DNA of 9,106 nt from NCBI GenBank assembly GCA_013816725.1, contig JACDEA010000064.1, positions 1 through 9,106 on the forward strand, read 5' to 3'. Made by a program: the position numbers and the translations under genes. The notes under the pieces are model-generated. The model did not search any database and was not told where the DNA came from. It saw nothing but the letters and a program-made list of their open reading frames with translations. Source of the DNA: Actinomycetota bacterium. GTDB lineage: Bacteria > Actinomycetota > Acidimicrobiia > Acidimicrobiales > JACDEA01. This document shows positions 1-5,987 of this stretch, one piece after another (positions within the stretch are counted from its first letter, which is position 1; each line of letters starts with the position of its first letter).

Positions 1-213
1 GGCCTGACCGCGCCGGCCGCCGGCCCCACGCTGGCGTTGACCCCCGCCGCTGCGCCACGGGGTCTTCCCGGCGGACTGGACCCGTGGTGGGTGATCCTCG
101 GGCTGGCCGCGGTGCTGGCCATGGCTGTGGCGTTGACAGGAATGCCAGCGCGGGTGCTCGACGCCGCCGCGGCCGAGTGCGAGACGGGGGAGGACCTGTG
201 CCCGACGAGATGA
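1..213 (+). CDS. C-terminal end of a membrane protein (partial)
   Basis: Frame 1 is open from the window edge to a TGA at 211-213, giving the last 70 residues of a protein whose start lies outside the window. The visible part begins with an Ala/Pro-rich stretch. A Trp-Trp-led hydrophobic segment follows (WWVILGLAAVLAMAVALTG, about residues 29-47), long enough for one membrane helix. The tail of about 23 residues is acidic and contains two Cys (in CETGEDLC). The next gene starts at GTG 198 inside this frame, so the two are probably co-translated. I do not recognise the family. The coding call rests on the membrane segment, the codon bias and the operon-like overlap. Confidence 0.6.
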   Translation, partial: GLTAPAAGPTLALTPAAAPRGLPGGLDPWWVILGLAAVLAMAVALTGMPARVLDAAAAECETGEDLCPTR

Positions 214-731
214 CCGCGGGCACGATCGGCGCCGGCAACCGAAGCCGCACGCTGCGTCAGCGGTTCCGTGCGCTGAGCACCGCCCGGCTCGGCGGCGCCG
301 ATCGGTGGCTGCTCGTCGCCGGCGCGGTGATCGGTCCGCTAGGGCTCGTGCTGATAATCCTCGGATGGGCGGGGGCGGCGGGAACGCCGTTCGTGTTCGA
401 ACAGATCCCCTACGTGATCTCCGGCGGCTTCCTCGGCGTCGCCTTGGTGTTCCTCGGCGGGTTCGTCTACTTCACCTACTGGCAGACGCGCAGCGTGCGG
501 GAAACGCGCGAGCACCAGCGCCAGCTGCTGGACGCGCTCGATCACATCGCCGCGCTTCTCGCCGCCGACGCGCCCGAGGTGTCTACGCGCCTCGTGTCCA
601 CCGAGAAGGGCGCCATGTTCCACCGGGCCGACTGCCCGGTGGCGCAACGGGGCGGCAAGCTGCGGACCGTGCGGGGCAACGAGAAGGGTCTGCGCCCCTG
701 CGGCATCTGCAATCCCGTCGCCGCCGCGTGA
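198..731 (+). CDS. Two-TM membrane protein with Ada-like Cys/His metal-binding tail
   Basis: This is a 177-residue protein of unknown function. I chose GTG 198 because a GGGGGAGG ribosome-binding site lies a few bases upstream; ATG 210 is the alternative and would overlap the upstream stop as ATGA. Residues about 38-60 and 73-95 are hydrophobic membrane helices, followed by an amphipathic, probably coiled, segment (about 96-122). The C-terminus has His142 and Cys146 (FHRADC), then Cys168 and Cys171 (RPCGIC). This H-x3-C...C-x2-C layout with 'RPC' resembles the small zinc-binding module found in Ada and related metal-binding domains. The tail could therefore bind Zn or act as a redox or metal sensor on the membrane; that is inference. 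Its stop overlaps the start of the SnoaL-like gene, which places it in the operon. An upstream ATG/GTG extension to position 84 would lie entirely inside the previous gene and is rejected. Confidence 0.75.
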   Translation: MPDEMTAGTIGAGNRSRTLRQRFRALSTARLGGADRWLLVAGAVIGPLGLVLIILGWAGAAGTPFVFEQIPYVISGGFLGVALVFLGGFVYFTYWQTRSVRETREHQRQLLDALDHIAALLAADAPEVSTRLVSTEKGAMFHRADCPVAQRGGKLRTVRGNEKGLRPCGICNPVAAA

Positions 732-1219
732 CGCCCGACGACCTCGTCGAGATCGAGGCGATCAAGCGGGTCAAGTACAAGTACGTGCGCTGCCTCGACC
801 AGAAGTTGTGGGACGAAATCGCCGAGTGCTTCACCGCCGACGCCGTCGCGTCCTACAGCGGCGGCAAGTACAGCTATGACGGCCGCGAGGCGATCGTCGG
901 CTTCCTGGTTCGCTCGATGGGCGACGAGACGTTCCTCAGTAGCCACCGGGTGCACCACCCCGAAGTCGACCTCACCGGCCCGGGCACGGCGGAGGCCACG
1001 TGGGCGCTGGAGGACACCGTCCTCGTCGGCGCCTTCGGTGTGATGGTGCGGGGCGCCGCCTTCTACGAGGACGAGTATGTGAAGACGGCCGACGGCTGGC
1101 GCATCAGCCGCACCGGCTACAAGCGGACGTTCGAGGAGATCGAGCCGCTCGACCGACCGGGCCGCAAGCTCACCGCGAGCTGGTGGGCGACCGGCGGGCA
1201 GAGCGAACTGCCGGCGTGA
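728..1219 (+). CDS. SnoaL-like (NTF2-fold) family protein
   Basis: A 163-residue protein of the SnoaL-like/NTF2 superfamily, small alpha+beta cones that bind or isomerise hydrophobic ligands. Visible features fit the SnoaL_4-type pattern: an N-terminal helix (VEIEAIKRVKYKYVRCLDQK), then 'WDEIAECFTADAVASYSGG', the 'DGREAIVGFL' segment, 'SSHRVHHPEVDL' (about residues 71-82) and the strand 'GTAEATWALED'. 'DEYVKTADGWRISRTGYKR' is the usual final strand pair. The GTG start at 728 overlaps the preceding stop as GTGA. An extension upstream would lie antiphase over the previous gene. Its own stop overlaps the start of the LLM gene. The catalytic role is unknown; members act as hydratases, cyclases or isomerases, or lack activity. 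Its pairing with an F420-type oxidoreductase suggests a shared substrate pathway. Confidence 0.85.
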   Translation: MTPDDLVEIEAIKRVKYKYVRCLDQKLWDEIAECFTADAVASYSGGKYSYDGREAIVGFLVRSMGDETFLSSHRVHHPEVDLTGPGTAEATWALEDTVLVGAFGVMVRGAAFYEDEYVKTADGWRISRTGYKRTFEEIEPLDRPGRKLTASWWATGGQSELPA

Positions 1220-2094
1220 GGTTCACGTACGCCGAGGCGATGATCGACCCGGCGTACTGGCTCCCGCTGGCCCAGGCGGCGGAGGCGGCGGGCTTCGCCT
1301 CGATCACCATCGCCGACAGCGTGGCCTATCCCGAGGTGTCGAACTCGACGTATCCGTACTCGCCCGACGGCAGCCGCGAGTTCCTCGAGGACAAACCGTT
1401 CCTCGATCCGTTCGTGTTGATCGCGGCCATGGGCGCGGTCACCACTCGCCTGCGGTTCACGACGTTCGTGATCAAGTTGCCCATCCGATCGCCGGTGCTC
1501 GTGGCCAAGCAGGCCGCGTCGGTGGCGGTGCTGACCGGCAACCGCTTCGTGTTCGGGGTGGGGACGAGCCCGTGGCCGGAGGACTACGAGTTGACCGGTG
1601 TGCCGTGGGAGCGACGCGGGCGGCGCATGGACGAAGCCGTCGACATCGTGCGCGGGCTGTGTCAGCCCGCGGGCGACTACTTCGAATACCACGGCGAGAT
1701 CTACGACGTGCCGTCCATCAAGATCACGCCGGTACCCACCGCGCCCATCCCAATCCTCATCGGCGGTCACCACGACGCCGCGCTACGCCGGGCCGCTCGC
1801 GTCGGCGACGGCTGGATGCACGGCGGCGGCGACCCGGCCGCGCTGCCTGCACTCCTGGCCCGCCTGGCCGAACTCCGCAACGAGTGCGGCACCGCCGACC
1901 GCCCCTTCGAGATCCACGTCATCTCGGCCGACGCATACTCGGCCGACGGCGTCCGCCGTCTCGAGGACATGGGGGTCACCGACGCCATCGTCGGCTTTCG
2001 GTGGCCCTATGTCCGCGAGCACGACACCGAGCCCCTCCAGCAGAAAGTCGACGCGCTCAACCGCTTCGCCGACACCGTCATCGCCCACGCCTGA
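1216..2094 (+). CDS. LLM class F420-dependent oxidoreductase
   Basis: A 292-residue luciferase-like monooxygenase-fold (TIM-barrel) protein, most likely a cytoplasmic F420-dependent oxidoreductase. The GTG start at 1216 overlaps the SnoaL gene's stop as GTGA and gives a natural family N-terminus (MRFTYAEAMIDPAYWLPLAQAAE after conversion of GTG to Met). Family hallmarks are visible: 'AEAAGFASITIADS' early, 'LDPFVLIAAMGAVTTRLRF' (about residues 63-81), 'RSPVLVAKQAASVAVLTGNRF', then 'FGVGTSPWPEDY' and 'WERRGRRMDEAVDIVRGL' (about 113-148). 'PIPILIGGHHDAALRRAARVGDGW' marks the C-terminal half. The length is normal for the family. The reaction would be hydride transfer between F420/F420H2 and an unidentified organic substrate; FMN use cannot be excluded. 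It is the last gene of the operon and is followed by a strong hairpin. Confidence 0.9.
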   Translation: MRFTYAEAMIDPAYWLPLAQAAEAAGFASITIADSVAYPEVSNSTYPYSPDGSREFLEDKPFLDPFVLIAAMGAVTTRLRFTTFVIKLPIRSPVLVAKQAASVAVLTGNRFVFGVGTSPWPEDYELTGVPWERRGRRMDEAVDIVRGLCQPAGDYFEYHGEIYDVPSIKITPVPTAPIPILIGGHHDAALRRAARVGDGWMHGGGDPAALPALLARLAELRNECGTADRPFEIHVISADAYSADGVRRLEDMGVTDAIVGFRWPYVREHDTEPLQQKVDALNRFADTVIAHA

Positions 2095-2118
2095 CCGCAC
2101 CGCCTGGGCTCCGTTCGC

Positions 2119-2165
2119 TTCTGCGCGGATTTTGTGACGGCAGGCGTGCCGAAATCCGCGCAGAA
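2119..2165. repeat. Long hairpin downstream of the LLM operon
   Basis: Two perfect 14-bp arms, TTCTGCGCGGATTT (2119-2132) and AAATCCGCGCAGAA (2152-2165), face each other. The 19-nt gap can fold further: CGGCA (2138-2142) pairs with TGCCG (2147-2151), leaving a 4-nt loop and a 5-nt bulge on one side. No U-run follows the right arm, so this is not a classical Rho-independent terminator. It could stabilise or end the mRNA of the upstream operon, 24 nt after its stop. It could instead be one copy of a dispersed REP-like palindrome. The palindrome is seen directly; its role is inferred. Confidence 0.7.
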
Positions 2166-2437
2166 GGCCCGAGCGGGTGCGCGAGATAGCCGGATCGGCT
2201 GCATCGCGATCGGCCAGTGCTCCTCGATCGCGACGACGTCTTCCTTGTCGCCCACCAGCAAATGATGCCGGATCTCAGCCAGCCGGATGCGCGGCAAGCA
2301 GAGGCGGCTCAGGTTGGCCGGTCGTTGGTGAGGACAACGGCAGCCTGATCGTCGCAGCTGCCGCATGTGTCTTTGACCACGTTCGGGAGCCCGACTCCGA
2401 CCAGGTGTATGTGGCTTACCCTGGCCGACGCCAAGTT
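2166..2437 (-). pseudogene. Gene-poor stretch with a possible decayed PIN-like remnant
   Basis: No intact gene is apparent here. On the - strand two frames give gene-like fragments that follow each other. One reads 'VGVGLPNVVKD' through 'DDQAAVVLTNDRPT' and stops at 2309-2311. The second, in another frame, reads 'RIRLAEIRHHLLVGDKED' and 'VVAIEEHWPIAMQPI' (down to about 2185). The 'AVVLTNDR' string resembles the region around a late acidic residue in PIN-like (DUF5615/VapC-type) proteins, so a frameshifted remnant of such a toxin-like gene is possible. This rests on short motif likeness only and could be chance in GC-rich DNA. Confidence 0.2.
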
Positions 2438-3124
2438 TCAACGCAGCAAAACGCATCCTGCGCGTAGGTCATCACAGCGCACCAGTCGGCCGTTCGCGTG
2501 GATCGCGATCTGCGAGCGGTAGTACGCCGAGTACAGGTTGCCATCACCTGCGATGTCGACCTGAGCGCCGCGTGCATCGTGGCGCCAGCGATTCGCAAGC
2601 AGGCGGCGGTCAGCGGACGGCAAAGCCTTCAGCTCCTTGTCGAACCAGGCGAGCGTGTACCACGCCGCGACGTCGATGCCCCGCATCGTCGCAGTGAACG
2701 CCGGGTCAGGAATGAACATGTACTCGAAGTGCGTACCGCCCCTGATGGTGATCTCCGCGGTGTCGATGCCCGCCGCGGCGTGGGTGTGAAAGGCGGCGGC
2801 GAGCGCCTGTGGGTCCGGCGCGGCCGTGTACGGCGGATCGCCGATGTAGTAGTCAGAGGAGATCCCGAGCGCCGGAACGCGCGGAGTGAGCGACCCCAAC
2901 GTGTCGCTCGGCGAGACCTTGGTGGGTCCTCCGGACGTGAGGTTGTCCCAGCCGACGATGGCGTCGACGCGGGAGTCGCGCGAGCCGAGGATTGACACGG
3001 CGAACGCGCCACGAGAGTGGCCCACCAAACCGATGCAGACCCGACCACGCCGCCCAGACAACAGTGCGCGGCTGAGCCGATCGTCGTGCTCCACCAGACC
3101 ATCATGATCCGCCCATGTTCTCAA
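2438..3124 (-). pseudogene. N-terminally truncated alpha/beta hydrolase
   Basis: The frame encodes 228 residues from a TTG at 3124 and is open upstream only to a TGA at 3152-3154. It contains a clear serine-hydrolase nucleophile elbow, GHSRG (Ser37), right after a hydrophobic strand (VCIGLV). A likely catalytic His132 sits in 'GGTHFEYMF', and Asp91 in 'GISSDYY' may be the acid. In alpha/beta hydrolases the elbow normally follows roughly 80-150 residues carrying the first strands and the oxyanion-hole loop. Here only about 35 residues precede it, so the N-terminal half is missing and the product is probably non-functional. The C-terminus ends naturally with 'RLVRCDDLRAGC'. The missing half is not found on the far side of the adjacent IS110 element, so loss by simple insertion is not shown. 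An esterase or lipase is most likely; the substrate is unknown. Confidence 0.65.
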
Positions 3125-3311
3125 GGGCCTCGGAATCGAAGCCTCTTTGTGTCAAGAGGTGAATCGCGGCGCGTAGAAGCATCCGCTCGTCGGCGGGCGT
3201 AGCGTTTGCGTCGGGTCCGGGAAGTGACTGCTCCGAAGTGCCGGTGTTCAGGGTGCAAGCCGGCCACGCTGGATACGAGTCGTCCCTGGGTGTCCTCCCG
3301 GGCCCGCTACA

Positions 3312-4312
3312 TCACTTGCCGGCGTCGATGACCAGCGCGCGAAACCCGGCGTCGCTGATGCGCCGCTTCAGCGCACGCAACGCCTCCTTCTTGGTCTTGC
3401 CTTCGTCGATCTTGCGCAGGTAGTAGGCGCGTCCGGGTGTGTCGTTGCGGATCTGGCTGATGGCCACGATGTGCATGGCGTGGTCCAACATGCGGTTGCC
3501 GCGTGGGTTGAGGCGGTGGCGCTTCTTGGGTCCACTCGAGGCTTCGATCGGCGCCGTCCCGGTGTAGCTGGCGAAGTGGTTGCGGCTGGCGAACCGGCCG
3601 ACATCACCGGCATGGCCGAGCACCAGGGCGGCCACGATCGGGCCCGCGCCATAGATGTCGACCAGCGATGTCTTGGACGCCTCGACCGCTATTCGCGCCC
3701 GGGCTTTGACCTCTTTGATCTGCGCGTCGAGGCGGAAAACATCGTCGAGGAGGGCGGCGGCCTGGGCTTTGCGCTCGCCGATCACACCGTCGATCGGTGT
3801 GATCCCGGCCAGCATCGCTTCGGCCCGAGAAGCGGACAACGAGCCGGAAACCCGCCTGGAACAAGGGCGGCGAGCCGCGCATGGAGCCGGCACACCGCCT
3901 GGGCGCGCAGGGCGGTCAGGTCATGGTGGCGGTCGGCCAGCATGCGAAGGATCGCCCGGTGGTCGTCGATCACCACCGAGCGCAGAGCCCGGCCGCGCAA
4001 CGCGGCGATGGCCGTTGAGCGCGCGTCGTTGGGATCATTCTTCGATGACTTTCCCGAACCGAGTACCCGCACGCGGGCCGACAACGTCGGCGGCACGTCG
4101 ACGACGAGCTGCTGGGCCAACAGGTAGCCGAGACCACCGGCTGACTCGATGGCCCACCGGCGGTCCCTGAACGGCGCCGCCCACTCGAGCAACCGCGCTG
4201 TCTGGTTCTTGGTGGCCGGCACGGTGAGTTCGCCCAGCGCGTTCTCGTCGCCGTCGATGGCAACCGCGGTGTGGCTCGCCTGGTGCGGGTCAACGCCGAT
4301 CAACACCTTCAT
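3312..4312 (-). pseudogene. IS110-family transposase, split by a frameshift
   Basis: The start is ATG 4312, preceded by a GGAGG site with 8-nt spacing. The first frame gives the RuvC-like DEDD domain (DEDD_Tnp_IS110). Its acidic residues are recognisable: Asp8 in 'IGVDPH', Glu56 in 'WAIESAGG', and Asp93 and Asp96 in 'KNDPNDAR'. After 'RLAALVPGGF' (about 3853) the true reading moves to another frame, which continues 'LSASRAEAMLAGITPIDGV' and the Transposase_20 domain. That part includes 'YGAGPIVAALVLGHAGD', 'YTGTAPIEASSG' with the presumed catalytic Ser, and 'RHRLNPRGNRMLDHAMH', and ends at TGA 3312-3314. The span is 1001 nt, one short of 334 codons, so a single-base deletion near the GGGTTT tract (3848-3853) explains the break. 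Repaired, the protein would be about 333 residues, normal for the family. Sequencing error is an alternative. Confidence 0.85.
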
Positions 4313-4399
4313 GTCCTCTGCCTCCTCGTGGTCGGTGAATCGCCACGACGGGCACTCCTGATGAAGAAGGTGGTCTCGCCTCTTTCGAGCCACGTCGCA

Positions 4400-4440
4400 G
4401 CCGGGAACCCGACAGGCTGACGCCTCGTTCGAAAGCCAAC
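4400..4440. repeat. Upstream IS module, copy 1
   Basis: GCCGGGAACCCGA at 4400-4412 is followed by AGCCAAC at 4434-4440. Both words recur in the same order in copy 2 (4473-4501). The 13-mer lies mostly in the loop of the first stem-loop of the candidate bridge RNA. Confidence 0.6.
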
Positions 4441-4472
4441 CCGAAGGCGGCAGGCACTTATAGAGTCAGCCC

Positions 4473-4501
4473 GCCGGGAACCCGAGACGCTACGAGCCAA
4501 C
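4473..4501. repeat. Upstream IS module, copy 2
   Basis: GCCGGGAACCCGA at 4473-4485 and AGCCAAC at 4495-4501 repeat the two words of copy 1, with 9 nt between them instead of 21. Here the 13-mer borders the 5' arm of the second hairpin, and AGCCAAC covers its loop. The stretch from 4521 to 4640, before the next gene, shows no gene and no convincing promoter. Confidence 0.6.
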
Positions 4502-4640
4502 TCGTCGCGTCTCCTGCTGATTCTCCATCGCATCACTTATGCGCTCCGTGGGACCTCCAGAGCAGGTGCACCCAGCATCTCTAGAGCGTGCGGCGCCGGT
4601 GTTTTAGCGGATCAGCGGCGGTTTCACACCCACGACCCCT

Positions 4641-5987
4641 ATGATGGCGAATGTGGAGGGCGTCGGCACGAACTCATCGGCAGCGCGGTTCCCCGGTGAG
4701 CGTCGCAATCGCCGCACAAAGGCAGCGTTACGCACGCTTGTCCTCGCCGCATTCATTGTCGCGACGGTGCCTGCGCTCACTCCCCGAGCCTCTGCACTCG
4801 GGACGGCGTCGCTGACGCAACTCGATGTGGCTCACGTCGAGGACTTCAACACGCTCGCGACCGCCGGCACGAGCAGCATCACGCCGCCGGGCTGGTTCTT
4901 CGTCGAAACCGGAACGAACGCGAATGAGACGTATACCGCGGGCTCGGGAACCATCAATACCGGCGACACCTACAGCTTCGGGGCCGCCGGCGTTCCAGAA
5001 CGAGCCTTCGGAATGCTCCGCGCCGGGACACTCGTGCCGACGATTGGCGCCAGGTTGGTGAACAGCACCGGCTCGGCGATCAACGCGCTCGACATCGCAT
5101 ACACGGGTGAGCAGTGGCGACTCGGAACGCTTGCACGTCCTGACCAGCTCGACTTTCAGTACAGCCTCGACGCCGTCAGTCTCGCCACGGGCACCTGGAC
5201 CGACGTCAACGGCCTCGACTTCGCGGCGCCGACCGATGGACCGACCGTCGGTGCACTCGACGGAAATGCCAACTCAACGACTCGCAGCGCGACGATTAGC
5301 GGCCTCAGCATTCAGCCCGACGCGAGTTTCTGGCTGCGCTGGACCGACTTCGACGCATCCGGCGCTGACGACGGCTTGGCCGTCGACGACTTTCAGATCA
5401 CCCCGCATGCTGCGACGACCAGTTCGACGACCACCACATTGCCGCCGGTCACGACGACCAGCACCTCGACGACCACCACATTGCCGCCGGTCACGACGAC
5501 CAGTTCGACGACCACCACATTGCCGCCGGTCACGACGACCAGTTCCACCACGACGACCCTGCCCCCGACAAGCAGCACCTCAACGAGCACGACGCTGCCC
5601 CCGCCCCCGACCTGTGATGGTCGGGTCGCGACGATCATCGGGACCAGCGGTGATGACTCTATCTACGGCACTCCCGGACCCGATGTGATCGTAGGCCTCG
5701 GCGGTAACGACGACGTCTACGGCCAAGGCGGTGACGACGTGATTTGCGGCGGCACAGGACTAGACAACATCTACGCCGGTGACGGCAACGACCGCGCCTT
5801 CGGCGAGGCCGGGGCCGACACGCTCTACGGGCAGGCCGGCAACGACTTCCTCAGCGGCGGGTCCGAAAACGACTATCTCTACGGCGGCGATGGTGACGAC
5901 ACCCTCGACGGTGGGCCCCAATCCGACCAGTGTTACGGGATGGCGGGCAACGACTCCGCGACTGCGTGCGAGTCGTACTACGGCTGA
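4641..5987 (+). CDS. Secreted RTX-like calcium-binding protein with Thr/Pro repeat linker
   Basis: A 448-residue exported protein. The start is ATG 4641 or ATG 4644; neither has a clear ribosome-binding site. A basic n-region (RRNRRTK), a hydrophobic core (about residues 29-45) and a probable cleavage after 'ASA' (residue 52) form a signal peptide. Residues about 53-257 resemble a beta-sandwich-type domain seen beside extracellular nucleases and other secreted enzymes ('PPGWFFVETGTNANETY', 'NTGDTYSFGAAG', 'YTGEQWRLGT', 'WLRWTDFDASGADDGLAVDDF'). Residues about 258-324 are a Ser/Thr/Pro linker of repeated 'TTTTLPP' units, a likely glycosylated spacer. From Cys325 onward come GGxGxDxxx-type nonapeptides ('GLGGNDDVYGQGGDD', 'YGGDGDDTLDGG') that should bind Ca2+ and fold into a parallel beta-roll. 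No catalytic domain is seen, so a structural or adhesive surface role is more likely than an enzyme. Confidence 0.85.
   Translation: MMANVEGVGTNSSAARFPGERRNRRTKAALRTLVLAAFIVATVPALTPRASALGTASLTQLDVAHVEDFNTLATAGTSSITPPGWFFVETGTNANETYTAGSGTINTGDTYSFGAAGVPERAFGMLRAGTLVPTIGARLVNSTGSAINALDIAYTGEQWRLGTLARPDQLDFQYSLDAVSLATGTWTDVNGLDFAAPTDGPTVGALDGNANSTTRSATISGLSIQPDASFWLRWTDFDASGADDGLAVDDFQITPHAATTSSTTTTLPPVTTTSTSTTTTLPPVTTTSSTTTTLPPVTTTSSTTTTLPPTSSTSTSTTLPPPPTCDGRVATIIGTSGDDSIYGTPGPDVIVGLGGNDDVYGQGGDDVICGGTGLDNIYAGDGNDRAFGEAGADTLYGQAGNDFLSGGSENDYLYGGDGDDTLDGGPQSDQCYGMAGNDSATACESYYG
5414..5571 (+). repeat. Tandem 39/42-bp repeats encoding the Thr/Pro linker
   Basis: Near-identical units lie at 5414-5452 (39 bp), 5453-5494 (42 bp, with one extra codon) and 5495-5533 (39 bp). 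A fourth, diverged unit starts at 5534. Each carries the 20-base core ACCACCACATTGCCGCCGGT. The first and third units are identical at the DNA level, which points to recent slippage or unequal crossing-over and predicts length variation between strains. All units keep the reading frame. Confidence 0.85.

Larger units (their letters stand above)
4382..4520 (-). ncRNA. Candidate IS110 bridge RNA region
   Basis: The DNA upstream of the transposase can fold into two strong structures. The first has arms CTTTCGA (4382-4388) and TCGAAAG (4429-4435), enclosing CAGCC (4398-4402) paired with GGCTG (4415-4419) around a 12-nt loop. The second is a hairpin with GAGACGC (4484-4490) paired to GCGTCTC (4507-4513) and ACGAG (4492-4496) paired to CTCGT (4501-4505), closed by a 4-nt loop. 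TCAGC (4466-4470) can also pair with GCTGA (4516-4520). IS110-group elements (IS621 is the characterised case) transcribe a bridge RNA from the non-coding end upstream of the recombinase, with target-binding and donor-binding loops. Position and structure fit; transcription and guide pairing are not shown. Transcript limits are approximate. Confidence 0.4.
3312..4538 (-). mobile_element. IS110-family insertion sequence (ends approximate)
   Basis: The element contains an IS110-type transposase on the - strand and about 200 bp of structured non-coding DNA upstream of it, the arrangement typical of the IS110 group. IS110 elements lack the long terminal inverted repeats of DDE transposons, so the boundaries cannot be set from inverted repeats. 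The 8-mer CATCACTT occurs at 3310-3317, overlapping the transposase stop, and at 4531-4538. If it is the duplicated core, the element would be about 1.2 kb, within the usual size range, but an 8-mer match can occur by chance. The right end may instead extend toward about 3150. Confidence 0.6.

Noticed and set aside
1117..1773. Long antisense frame over the first LLM gene
   Set aside because: This is a GC-rich shadow frame with Arg/His-rich composition and no family pattern; the + strand LLM protein explains the DNA.
3847..3853. Programmed -1 frameshift site in the transposase (GGGTTTC)
   Set aside because: The heptamer is not in the required X_XXY_YYZ phase: the zero frame reads GGG TTT C. 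IS110 transposases are normally single-frame, so a mutation or read error is more likely.
4455..4465. TATAAG as a -10 box for a transcript from the IS upstream region (- strand)
   Set aside because: It stands out as AT-rich, but no -35-like hexamer lies 16-18 nt upstream, and it would exclude the second stem-loop from the transcript.
5414..5571. CRISPR-like spaced repeats
   Set aside because: The units are contiguous, in frame and encode the Thr/Pro linker of a secreted protein; there are no unique spacers.
5393..5638. Antisense open frame rich in Val/Gly opposite the linker
   Set aside because: It is the reverse complement of the Thr/Pro repeats and has no independent coding features.
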